Assembly: GCA_022578605.1 (NCBI GenBank) | Contig: MU394059.1 | Span: forward strand, 372,001-436,000 | Direction of reading: 5' to 3' | Source: Camillea tinctor | Taxonomy: Eukaryota > Ascomycota > Sordariomycetes > Xylariales > Xylariaceae | DNA: 64,000 nucleotides | Translations under genes and position numbers: made by a program | Notes under the pieces: model-generated | The model's database searches: none | Told to the model about the DNA's origin: nothing | The model's input: only the letters and a program-made list of their open reading frames with translations | In this document: positions 23,792-34,708 of the stretch, in pieces | Numbering within the stretch: position 1 is the first letter of the stretch | How the letters are laid out: each line of letters begins with the position of its first letter

Positions 23792-25304
23792 ATGAGCTAT
23801 GCACCCCGAGCATGCTCCTGGCTAACAGCTTCAGGCGTCCGGCGCTTTACTAACCGGCCATTTCCTAGTCTATCTTACCGTCCTACATCTACAAGATCTG
23901 TGCCCCCCATTAGATGTCTTTCTACAACAAGATGTCTCAGAAAGGATCAACCAAGCGAAGAAACCCCTCGGCAGACCAATGAAAGAGGCCAGAAAGAACA
24001 GGGAGCGCAGGCAGTGAAAGGCGCCATACAGGCCGCCACCATATCGCAAATCAGGCGACCCTGGCAGCGAGAGGGGGCCGATGAGCCCCCTGTGAGCCAA
24101 AACCGTCGCACCCTGAATAAGACTATGACCCAGGGTGAGGAGAATCTCTTGGTCCTGTTGAGCCAAACCAGCCCTGTATACTAATTGGCCCTCTCTAGGA
24201 AAACTCCTTACCACTCCCACCCGACTCCTCAAACTGATTCTACCCCTACCAGTCGATGCGACACACGATGAAGAGGGAAACAAGGGAGAGTTCCGGTCAC
24301 TTGCCCAGAACGAAGATATCCAGCCTCTCGCACTCCTCATCCACCCCCAACAGCCTCTATCCTACCTCGAGCGGCTGATTCAAGCCGAGCTTCCACCTAT
24401 TCGCGACCAAGATGGCCGAGATAAGATGCCGAACGTGTATTTCCTAGCCGAGGGAACGGAACGTGACGAGAAGGGACAGAAAGTAGACGACGGCGAGCGA
24501 AACATAGCATCATACTCGGGCGCCGGGCACGAGGGAGCCGACACCCCCGCCGAGCACAAGGATTGGGTTCGCTGGAGTAGCAGCACCGAGATCGGGGACT
24601 TCATCCGCGACGCTGCGAGGGGCCGCGAATTTGCTATTAAAATCGACGGTCATGACGCGGAGATGCGCGTGGGCGTGCCGAGTTTCAACGACCGCACCTA
24701 TTACATGCGAGTTAGGTTGCGGCGCATATCGCGCAAGGTCGACGAGCAGTTCAAGATCAAGCACGAATGCGATGCGCTCGCGAAGCGGGCCGCGCACCGC
24801 ATTGCCAAGGCGGGCTTTGGCGCCCTGACGGGATGGTGGGCGACCGTCTACTTTGTGACCTTCCACACGGATGCGGGCTGGGATCTCGTCGAGCCGGTCA
24901 CGTACCTAGCCGGGCTGACCACCATCATGGGCGGTTACCTGTGGTTCCTCTTCATCAGCCGCGATCTCAGCTACCAGGCCGCGCTCAAGATCACCGTATC
25001 GCACCGCAAGACCGCCCTATACCAGGCCCGCGGATTCGACCCCCGCCGGTGGGAGGCGCTGGTGGCCGACGCGAATGCTTTGCGTAAGGAGATACGGCAG
25101 GTGGCTGAGGAATACGATGTCGACTATGACGAGACTGCCGATCTGGGCGGAGAGGAGGTCAAGGAGGTGCTAGAGTACGAGGACAGCCATAACAGTAGTG
25201 GGCATGGCAATGGCAATGGCAATGGAAAAAACAAGGATGAGAAGGGTGGTGTTGATGAGGCGACAGCAGCAGAGAAGGATGAAGCTAAGGCGAACTCTGC
25301 GTAA
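23792..25304 (+). CDS. mcu: mitochondrial calcium uniporter pore subunit (MCU)
   Basis: Exons 23792-24134 and 24199-25304 (64-bp intron) join to 482 aa. The first ~55 residues are rich in Arg, Ser and Thr with almost no acid, as expected for a mitochondrial presequence. The core has [37 protein letters not shown], then a coiled-coil/TM1 region ([17 protein letters not shown]). The selectivity-filter signature follows as [10 protein letters not shown] (about residues 342-351), and then TM2. The family motif is WDxxEP; Asp and Glu are intact, with LV in place of the usual IM. The channel carries Ca2+ across the inner mitochondrial membrane. The C-terminus is acidic with an Asn/Gly-rich repeat. 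Retention of MCU is common in filamentous ascomycetes but not in Saccharomyces. Confidence 0.94.
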
Positions 25305-27343
25305 CGATCTCGATGATTAAACATCTTAACCTAGGGGACATGGAAGGACAGTATGGGGATATACGCATGTGCCTGTATGCATAGAAGAACATAGCATGGT
25401 GGCGTTTCTGTTAAATCTTTTTTTTTTTCGTTTAGGGGGCATGCGTATGGGGAAGTATAGATATGTATTGTACTAATCTTGTAGCACTGTTCTTCCCCCC
25501 TTTTGTTATTGTCAATTACCAAGCGAAAACCGAGAACCAGCTATGACCTGTATTTAGTGTAGCGTAGTATAAGTTCTAATGGTCAAGAATACAATAAGGT
25601 TCTATTGTGTCAATATTTCCCCGGGCACGGCTCTTCTACTATTACCTGCTTCGTACCAAACTTTGTCTCGGGGGGTGACCTGGGTGAAAGGAGAAATACC
25701 CGATGGGCTGATTGACCATGGCAGCCCCGTTACCAGTCCTAGTTCTAGTTTCAGTCCCGAGAGAAAGGTTGCATGTTCTCCCTGGATTTGGAAATCACGA
25801 TAGGCGAGAGAAAAAGAATAGGAATGTTTTCTGGTGATATTCTAGAAGGAATGGATCGCATGTTTTTTTCTTTTTCTTCTGATCAGGTGCTCTGTTCAGT
25901 GTTGTTAGCTGACACATCATCGCACGATCGATGGATCTACGGATCTGTATGTACATAAAGTAGTAGTAGGCTAATAATGCTGATGCTGTATTGATGCATA
26001 TTTTATTTTTTATTTATTTCGGTTAGTTCATCAGAAGCACAGCGATTACTTATTTAATATGTACTTATGCACTTCACATCCTTATAACCTAGGTAATATA
26101 TACTAGTATCCTATATAAGGTTATCCTATATATATCTACGCCTCATCTAGCACGTGGCTAAGCGCGCTGCGGCTTGGCTCTCCTGATCTCATCCAACTTA
26201 CAAGGAGAATTCTCAGCTCGCCCCGGGTTTCCCCCAAACCTTTTCCACTTTCTCCAGCCTACCGAGTGCATACTATGTATGTACTTTACTTACTTTTACA
26301 TCATACATCACTGCATGACACTATTATACATTCATTTACACGAAACCAGCAGGAGAAGAATCTTCCCATCGGCAACAGGGTGGTGGCGAGTGTTATCGCG
26401 TACTCCGAAGACTTGGTAATTTATTTATTCATTTATTTATATTCTACTTGTTGTAAACATCGAGATGTATATCTATTCGTTATTACTTATATGGGTTAGA
26501 TATACCAAGGTTAAACTCACAATTCAACTCCCCTCACCTAAGTATTACCTCCCCTTCCCATCAACAACGATACCCTCTCTTCTCCCCACTAGGTCTCGGT
26601 AGTATTATAGAATACCTTGCTAGGCTTTGATCTAAGGACTAGTAACCAGCTAAGGTGGCTACTGCTTAGAAATAGCAAGACTCCTATTGGACTTTGTTCG
26701 TTCGAGTTCGGTAGGTAGGGTCACACATCACACATTAACACATATTACAACTTCATGTACCTTGCGGATTCGAGGTGAGATAACTACCTAATTAGTCCTA
26801 AGCCAGTCTATGTACATACAAACCCACATCCCACCAGCAGCGGGTGGTGGGTAGCTCCGAACTCCACTCTACTTAACAAGAGCTTCCATACACAACGCAT
26901 GCCCACACTTCCCCACCACCAACCACTGCTACCTCGTCAGCAGCTTCTCTTGCTCATGATAGCGGAAGATATTCGCGATGGCGGCTGGCCAAGCTACCGT
27001 CCTGCGGTGTCCCGCGCCTTACCCGCACAGCCAGGCTAGACGATTGCCATCTACGCATGTCATGGGTTCGAGCAATTTGCGTATTTAAATCAAGCACTCA
27101 GACACCTCAAATTCAGGATTCTAGATTAATGTTTTGCCTCATCCCTACTTATTACCAAACATTGTTTATTACCCCGCAGTGACTTCAATGTTATCAACTT
27201 TTCACTTCAATATTACATCTATAGTGTTATCTCATAAGTTAGTATATTGAAACTCGATAACCAAAAAGTAAACAATAACTTTATCAGCCAACCAACCAAC
27301 CCACCAACCACAACTCAATATTCATACTGACCAGCAAAAAGCC
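25305..27343. other. intergenic region upstream of the siderophore acyltransferase
   Basis: No gene is supported. AT-rich, with TATATA stretches around 26090-26140, TACCTA words and, close to the next start codon, four GATA cores (27191-27285). A GGTTCGAG word near 27065 was checked for a tRNA and does not fold as one. Confidence 0.55.
27191..27285. promoter_or_regulatory. four GATA cores just upstream of the siderophore acyltransferase
   Basis: TTATC at 27191-27195, 27227-27231 and 27281-27285 and GATAA at 27256-27260 lie within 155 bp of the start codon. The last site reads GGCTGATAA on the minus strand, seven of nine bases of ATCWGATAA. This would fit iron-responsive GATA control, but such cores are frequent in AT-rich DNA. 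Confidence 0.4.
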
Positions 27344-29001
27344 ATGGCGCGGTCTATTGTTCACCTACCGGACGGTCAGAACTTTACCGTGACCCCGGTC
27401 TTCTCCGGGCTGTTCTTCAAGTCCAACGAGCTCAACAGCCACCCCACACCCTTTCCTGCTGGTTGGACGATTGTTCTGCATAGCGAAGATGATAGCGAAA
27501 ACCCTCCCAATTCTTCTTCTTCTTCTTCTCCTCCTCCTCCTACTAGCCCCCATTCCCACGGCCATCAAGAACACTCAGATCACCACAAGAGACGAAGTCA
27601 CATTCATAAGTACAATAGACCTACCCTGCAAAATGATACCATCTTCATCTCCTCCATATCGAACCCCTCCGATGACGACTACAAACCGCCTGCTAGCCCG
27701 TCACGCCAGATCGCCTTGATGCTCTATGTCAGCCTCTACTGGTACTTCCAGCAACCAGAACCGTCGCCCTATCTTGAAACTGAGCACTCGAAACATACAC
27801 CACTTGAGGCCAAGCCCAAGGGTGATTGGCGCATCAGGGTGAAGCGTGATGGCGTCTTTCGCACTAGGAATATGATTCCAAAGCTTGAGCGCATGGGCTT
27901 GATACGGACCTTTGATTCGGCTGTAGGCACGAGCATTGAAGAGAACAACCAGGGCTGGGACGACATGTTTGTGAGTCGGAGCATGTTTTGGCAGATCCCT
28001 AGTGGATTGTTCCTCTTCACCCTCAAGCCTGTGAAGCAGAGCCTTTCCAATCCCACCTCGCCCATAAACAGCCGCCCCACCTCACCCCTGAAGAATGAGC
28101 CGGCTCTGAGTCCATTGGTGGTTCCGACCTCCTCATCCAATTCCAGTCTAGTCGCCGACCTTCCCGGAGGGCCGATACCGACGACTTTGGCTAGTGCGCC
28201 TGCTTTCCCGATCGGACCATACTACTCATCATCTCACTTGCCCACCTACTACCCCCCGGCCCCCTTACAGTACACCATAACGAACAACATCCGGCACCCG
28301 CTCAGACAAAAGCCTCCGCGCATGGGCGAAATCTTCTACACACGCTTCGTCCCTAGCGTGGGGAAGTATCTGTCGTTCCGGGTCGCATCTATTTCTCCGA
28401 CGCCTGTGCCCTGTCTAGGGCCTGTCGGTCCGGGCGAAAAAGAGCATAGCCATCTGCTGACGTTGTCCGATACCGCACTGCTCCAGATGTGGCTATCGAA
28501 CCCACGAGTGCAGGCTTTCTGGGGCGGCTACCAGGACAACTTCCTTTCCAACGCTCTCAAGTCTCGACATTCCTTCCCAGTTATCGGGATGTGGGACGGT
28601 GTGCCTTTTGGGTATTTTGAGTTGTACTGGGTAAAAGAGGACCTGCTAGGTCAATCTATGGGGAATGATGCACAGGACTTCGATCGCGGCATGCATGTAC
28701 TGGTCGGTGAGGAGTGGGCGAGAGGGAAGGTAGAATACTGGTTGTCCAGTCTGGTTCAGTGGTGTTGGCAGGCCGACTACCGTACAATGAATGTCTGTCT
28801 CGAGCCGAGAGTCGACAATAAGAGGTAAGATGTCCATCATGCTGTTCCTCAAATGTAATAAATGCTAACTGAAGCTTGTAAAGGTTTATTCCGCACCTCG
28901 AACGCGCGGGTTTCATGAGAGAGAAACAATTGTCGTTTGCGCACAAGCAAGCATGGCTCTTTAGAATACGAAGGGATGCCTGGGAGGGACCAGCGTTGTG
29001 A
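27344..29001 (+). CDS. hydroxyornithine N-acyltransferase of the SidF/SidL type
   Basis: Exons 27344-28824 and 28884-29001 (59-bp intron with GCTAACT branch site) join to 532 aa. The start MARSIVHLPDGQNFTVTPVF and the segments RQIALMLYVSLYWYFQQPEP, PKLERMGLI and PPAPLQYTITNNIRHPLR are typical of fungal SidF/SidL proteins. The C-terminal third is the GNAT-like acyltransferase domain (LSDTALLQMWLSNPRV, HSFPVIGMWDGVPFGYFELYW, VCLEPRVDN, FIPHLERAGF). These enzymes acylate N5-hydroxyornithine with acetyl or anhydromevalonyl groups during hydroxamate siderophore synthesis. Sequence alone does not let me separate SidF from SidL. A Ser/Pro run (about residues 64-80) comes from a TTC/CTC repeat, and another Ser-rich insertion lies near 240-290. 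GATA cores sit just upstream, and a siderophore transporter lies 10 kb away. Confidence 0.9.
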
Positions 29002-29968
29002 AAGAAACATTGAAGGATCGAAATCGAAATATTTGGTTAAAGGAGGAAAAATTGCATTTCTACTTCAGCGATACGTGCATGATCATAGACGATATCAAAC
29101 TAAAAAGGGGTTACATGATTCTCGGGAATTAAACGATGAAGAAAAAACGAATACGTAGACGATTACAAGAGCAATAGATCTATTGACAGCACTTTCGATA
29201 CCTATAGTGCCAGCGAAATATTTGGAATCAAGAAAACTAACCAATCATACTCTGGGGCGCGATACTGACTATACCTATATATCTGTGAAAGTGAGCATGG
29301 TATTCCATTCCAACATAACTCAGACTCCAAGTATTGATGATGACAAATGTTGCGATATAGAGGCGTTCGGGGCTCGCTACATACAATTAGCGACTTAAAG
29401 AGCTATTAATAATGTGTAAGACTCGCGGACGACAACTTCCTGTCTCTTAGGAGCGTATTGGAGTTGCGCCGTTCCCGCTCGGGACCGAGACTGGTTCCTC
29501 ATAGGGCAGAATCAAGTATGAGTGGGTGTGCAGTTCCGCCAACTTATAAGCCACGGCATCATCATAATGGCTCTAAGTATCTTCGAGCTCTCAATCTTAT
29601 GGATTGGATTACTGTTCAACTTTATCTCATCATAGCACGACCGTTGTCTTATATATAGATGGCCTGTCTATGCCGGGGTATTCATTCCCCCAGGATTTAC
29701 CCCTGAGTAGTTCAGGAAGCGAACATATCAGACATAGTTAAATATTTTAATCTACCTAAAGTACTTAACTTATAACAGTTTGTGAGACATTATCGATCGT
29801 ATTACACAGTATCCGTTATATAGGTATGCTCACGCAAGGGGGGGGGGGGATACTAGTATAACAAACGCACTATTCTATCCTACCCTAAGAAACTTCCACT
29901 TGTGCTTATACCCATTCCGACAAATACGTACAATACCTAATTGCGGGTAATCACGATATCTAATAACC
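29002..29968. other. intergenic region
   Basis: No gene is supported. AT-rich, with a G run at about 29839-29849. Short open frames have no features. Confidence 0.55.
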
Positions 29969-31093
29969 ATGAGCACCCGCACGATCCTCGTCGTAGGCGC
30001 AACCGGCCAGCAAGGCACCGCCGTACTCGAAGCCCTCTCGGATCTCACCTCCTCATCCTCACCACGCACTACCCCCAACCTCAAGATCCTTGCCCTCACC
30101 CGCTCCGCCTCCGCGCCCAAAGCCCGCGCCCTGCGCGCGCGGCACCCATCCCTCGACCTCGCGGTCGTCGAGGGCGACACCCGGCACCCGGGCCCCGTGT
30201 TCGCCGCGCACCCGCACATCGACGCCGTGTTCAGCTACACCCTGCCGCCGGACGAGGTCCCGCAGGCGCGCGCGCTCGTCGACGCCGCCTCGCGCGGGGG
30301 GAAGGCCGTGCACTACGTGTTCGCGTCGGTGGACCGCGGCGGCGAGCCGCGCTCCTGGGCGAATCCCACCGGCGTCACGCACTTCCGCGAGAAGCACGAG
30401 GTGGAGGTGCACCTGCGCGACACCGTCCGCGGGGGAGGGGGCCAGATGTCGTACACGATCCTGCGGCCCGTCGCGTTCAGTGAGTGAATTTCCTCGAGTC
30501 GTTTACTTTGGTCGGCGGCGGGAGTCGCGAATTTGCCTGTCGTAGGCTAGGACTATGAGTTCATGGGAGGACTTGCACGCCCTGAGACAGCAGTCTTGAG
30601 AAAAAAAAAAAAGGGAATTACCCCAATATGGCATTCGCTGACTCCCGTTATCATAGTGGATAACTTCAACCCGACGAGTCCCTTGGGCGCGGTGTTTGCG
30701 AGCCTGTGGGGAACCATGCCGCAGGATAGGAAGCTCCAGCTTGTGAGCGTAAGGGATATCGGGAGGGTGGCGGCGCGGGCGCTGGTCTTTGGGCGAGACG
30801 ACGAGAGGTACAGGAATAAAGCTATTGGCCTCGCGGGCGATGAGCTCACGCTCCTCGATGCGCGCGCGGTGTATAGGAGGGTCGCGGGGCTGCAGCTCCC
30901 GCAGGCGTGGGGAGTGGTGGGGTGGGGCGTGAGGTGGGTGATGCGGGATGTGGGGGCGATGTTTCGGTGGTTTGAGGAGGAAGGGTATGGGGTTGATGTA
31001 GAGGGATTGAAGGAGCAGGAGGAAGGGATACAGGACTTTGAGACGTGGTTGAGGGAGAGTAGTCGGTTTGAGTGTGGGAGGGGAGGAGGATAG
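29969..31093 (+). CDS. NmrA-like NAD(P)-binding oxidoreductase/regulator
   Basis: Exons 29969-30479 and 30657-31093 join to 315 aa. The N-terminus is a Rossmann fold with the glycine motif VVGATGQQG (about residues 9-17). Later come VFSYTLPP, HYVFASVDRGG, the family-typical YTILRPVAFMDNFNP (codon ATG split by the intron), SVRDIGRVAARAL and IGLAGDELTL. This is the NmrA/HSCARG-like subgroup of atypical short-chain dehydrogenases, which often bind NAD(P) as sensors instead of acting as enzymes; substrate or partner is unknown. The 177-bp intron is long for this window and carries a 12-13 A run near 30600. Exon 1 is far richer in GC than its surroundings. The gene lies tail to tail with an MFS gene, 162 bp apart. 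Confidence 0.9.
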
Positions 31094-31255
31094 GAAGGGT
31101 GGGAGAAGGGAATAGGGGTTAGGGGTTAATAAATCACATGTCATATGGACATACAAGCATACACATTGCAATTTCTCTCCTCGAAATACTGATATTTGCG
31201 CTTGTTTATTCTCCTAGTTTTGCCCTCATCTAAACGATCCATCCCTCTCCTAAAG

Positions 31256-33394
31256 CTACGAACTCCGCTTCCCGTACGGCTCAAACGGGAACACGGCGCT
31301 CACACCCGCCATAGCGAGAAACAGCGCAGCGCAGACATATATCGGTGCCGTAGCTGAGGTATCCGCCGTCGAAGCCACAACCGCGGAGATGATCCCCATG
31401 AGGCGATTACACGCGACGGCGACGCCGTTGCCCGTGGCCCGGTGCGCGCTCGGCAGCACCTCGGGCGTGTACGCGTACAGGCACCCGTAGTACACGTTGA
31501 TGCAGAACGCGATCGCGCACTCGAACCCCAGGCTCTGCGCCGACCCCGACACGCTCGGGTAAGCGAAGAAGAAGGCCGCCGTCGCGAGCGAGCCTATGGC
31601 CATGGTGTACCGCCGCCCCAGCCAGCCTACATTGCACAGCAGCCCGGCGATCATGGGACCTGGGATCCCGGATATGTTGGTTAGCGTGTAGTTACGCCAG
31701 GTCTCGTAGGGTGTGTTGCTGGCGGATATGCCGTGCGAGGCAAGGTAGGTGCTATAAAGGGGGAGGAGGTGTTAGTTAAAGGGGGGGAGGAAAAAGGGGG
31801 GATAGGGGGTTGGTGGGAACGTACCTGAGGAAGACGTAGAAGAGTGGATAGCTATTGTTTTGAGTTAGCAGGTTTTTCACGAGTGCTTTTGGTATGGAAG
31901 TGCCTTACGCAAGACCGATCATCGTCCAAGAGAGCCATATCAGGCCCGTCGAAATACCAATAGTCTTCGTGATGAACAGCCCTCGGAGGTGAACCGCCGT
32001 CTCCTTGAGGGAGAACCGCGTCTCGCTGTGGGCGCTCTGTACCGTTCCGCAGGCAGACAGCTGTTCCACGGTGAGCGAGCAGGGCCTCTTGTATCTCTGC
32101 GCAAGGGACTGCAGAGTGTCTACGAGCGCGGCATCGTCCCCCGTGCCAAGGTGGTACTTGGGTGTCTCCTTCAGCCGCACGACAGTAACGCGCAGCACCG
32201 ACATGATGAACACGAGCGTGCCCGCTGTGAACATAACGTACCGCCACCCCATATTTGACTTGCGCGGGCAGTCGTCGAGGGAGGTGCAGTTCCAGTTCGC
32301 GGGGACTAAACAGCAGGTGAGTATACTATAAATCACGATATAGAAAACCGATTTTTTTTGGGGGGGAGGGAAGGGGAGCAAAGGAGAAAAAATAAAAACG
32401 TACCTAAGAACCCCCAGCAGATAAATCCTGTGATAGCCTGCCCAAGCCCCCACCAGCAGGCAAGGAAGGTCAGCACCCACTGCTTGCTTCCAGGTAGGTA
32501 CTCGAGGAAGACGGTGGTGTCAAGGATGAGGTTGCCGCCGGCGCCGAAGCCGACGAGCGCGATGAAGAACCCCAGGGACGCCCAGTTCGGAGCTGCCCCC
32601 GCGACGATGACGGCCCCTGAGCAGATGAATAACGAGAGGTTGAAGGCCCAGCGTCGACCGATGATGTCGGCTCCCACTAGAAATCGCAACATGGTGTTAG
32701 TAGGTCACATATTGGAATGATTCTCTCCCGCTCTTTTTCTCACTCTTTCTCTGCTAATATCGACGCCAATGTACACTCCAGAGACGTGCCGTAGAAGGTA
32801 ATAAATTTTTGGAATTACTCACTACCCCAGAATATGGCACCCGTGAGCATGCCGGCGTAGACAGAGACCGTCAGGGCATTAGCGTAGCCGACCTTCCCAA
32901 ACTCCAGGTACGCCTGTTTTGCGATGTTGGCCTGCAGGAGGAGAACTAGGGAGTCAACGGCGTAACTAGGAAAAAGGAGAGATAATGTGTTAGTTCTAAA
33001 TATGTAGAGTTTTTTTTAAGGGAGGGTAGTTCCTAACCCGAAACCGTTGAGCACGAATAACTTCCAGTGGTAGTTGGTCCATCCAATCTCGTCGATTGCC
33101 TATGACATGAGCGGTCAGCATCGTATTAGATATCCTCGCAACACTTGTATAACTGCTTTTGTGATGCCAAGTCTTCTCTCTTACATTATTCACCAAGCGC
33201 ATCTTCGCATTTAGTGCAGGGTCCAGATTCTGAAGTCCCAAAACATCTTCACCCTCGTGTATCGAGGCTTGAGGACTGTTATCAATTTTCTCGCTAGAAC
33301 CGACTTTGCTCTCGAAGGCGCCGAGGTCCAGTCGCTTGTCGTTTCCGTCCAGCGCCTCTCCCCCCCGGCTTTTGTCAATACTCGAGGCGTACAT
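31256..33394 (-). CDS. MFS transporter of the sugar/SV2-like group
   Basis: Seven exons on the minus strand: 33394-33185, 33099-33038, 32965-32826, 32676-32404, 32305-31909, 31851-31825 and 31751-31256. They join in frame to 534 aa. The N-terminus is hydrophilic (about 65 residues), followed by about 12 hydrophobic segments. Family features are WTNYHWKLFVLNGFGYAVDS, ADIIGRRWAFNLSLF (motif A region), a central loop with PANWNCTSLDDCPRKSNMGW, and YTPEVLPSAHRATGNG near TM10. The YxPE...R..G pattern is usual in MFS sugar-porter and SV2-like carriers; the substrate is unknown. Exon 6 is only 27 nt, which a simple ORF search would miss; without it the frame does not close. The expected product is a membrane carrier, plasma membrane or vacuolar. 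Confidence 0.9.
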
Positions 33395-34708
33395 GGCTTG
33401 TGATACCGGTCAATGTCAGGTAGCTTCTTTTTCCCCTTTCAACTCGTGGAGCCATAGACTGCTATTTAACCTTGAGAGGCCGAGGGGTTGGATAGAAGAT
33501 GGGGAAAGTGGGATTAATAAAGTGAGACATATTGAGAAAATAGTACACTAAATAAATTACTCCTGATAGTAAAGTAGTACAAGTGAACAATTTACGAGTT
33601 GCCTCTCTATTCACTCTCACCCGCCACTAAGACGGTTGTCCCGGGGATCTGGTCGATATGATTCGGCCTTAATCTTACATGGCACTAAGACCTCAATACC
33701 ACGCGGTACTTCAGAAACATACATATGCTGTAGATCCCATGTAGCCGGTTTGCTTGGCTTATCTGCCCAGGTGACGAGTTGTAGATAGGTTTCCTTCGAC
33801 GAGCTGCATTGACACGGAGCCACCGTAACATGGATGGTCCATTATAGCATACAGTCTAGTCTTGATGGGTGATGATGATAATCTCGCGTACAGCGAGATC
33901 TCTCAAAGTCGGTTGATATGTCTAGGTTGCCTATCTATGTGCCTGAACCCCAGATATTGACTACGGATAATTCAAAGTTGAGTTTCGGATACGTCCGTTT
34001 CAATATTATTGGTATATTGACTCAGGTAAACTTTCTTCTGTAGTTTTCGATGTTACTATTCATGTCGCTCCGCTCTTCAAGTAAGTAGTAAGGTTTACAA
34101 CCCTGTAAGTTTGTTACATAGTTCAGAATGGCTTAGACTAAGAAACCATTGTCCATAGAAGTGGGTTAATAACCGCAATACTCACCAATACATACATGCA
34201 TGCTTATGTGAATTCCGTATCGAGCCAGGTCTTTGGGCCGGTTCTGAACCACGTGTGTAGTATTGGAACTTCAACACCTGCAGGTGTAGGGCAGGGGAAT
34301 CCGAATTCCTTCAGATCTATCCTAAGCCAATGGGCTGGTTAGAATACCCCACGTTGAAGAGGTTCTTGGAGACTAGAGCTCTATTTAATCCCGGACCCCC
34401 CTTGCCCCATCATCGCTAGAAAAGGCACAACTCTACCTGTGGACATCATTCTCTATGCCGTGATGAGCTAAGTGACTTCACGATGTGTATCGTCGTCCAA
34501 TCACAGGTTTACCAATTGTGTATGTGCATTTCGACCGGATATTTAATGATGTGATTGGTCAATGTCTTCCCCCTCAACACACACTACCTAGGAGTTCGTA
34601 GAAGTATAAAGATCTAGGAGGTTCAGTTCTAAGTAGAAAGACAGGAGAAATAATAGTTGAACTACATTCTCATTGATAAAGTTCTTGGTAATATGTAATT
34701 AGCTCGCC
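33395..34708. other. intergenic region between divergent MFS and PhoD genes
   Basis: Shared upstream region of the MFS gene (-) and PhoD gene (+), about 1.3 kb. A 68-codon minus frame at 33617-33823 has a protein-like composition but no start context, domain or splice partner that I can support. Confidence 0.5.

Noticed and set aside
27040..27080. GGTTCGAG word, possible tRNA T-loop
   Set aside because: The flanking bases do not form the five-pair T stem and no matching anticodon or acceptor stem was found. The same holds for the word near 44431.
33617..33823. 68-codon minus-strand frame between the MFS and PhoD genes
   Set aside because: Plausible composition, but no start context, domain or neighbouring exon that I can support.
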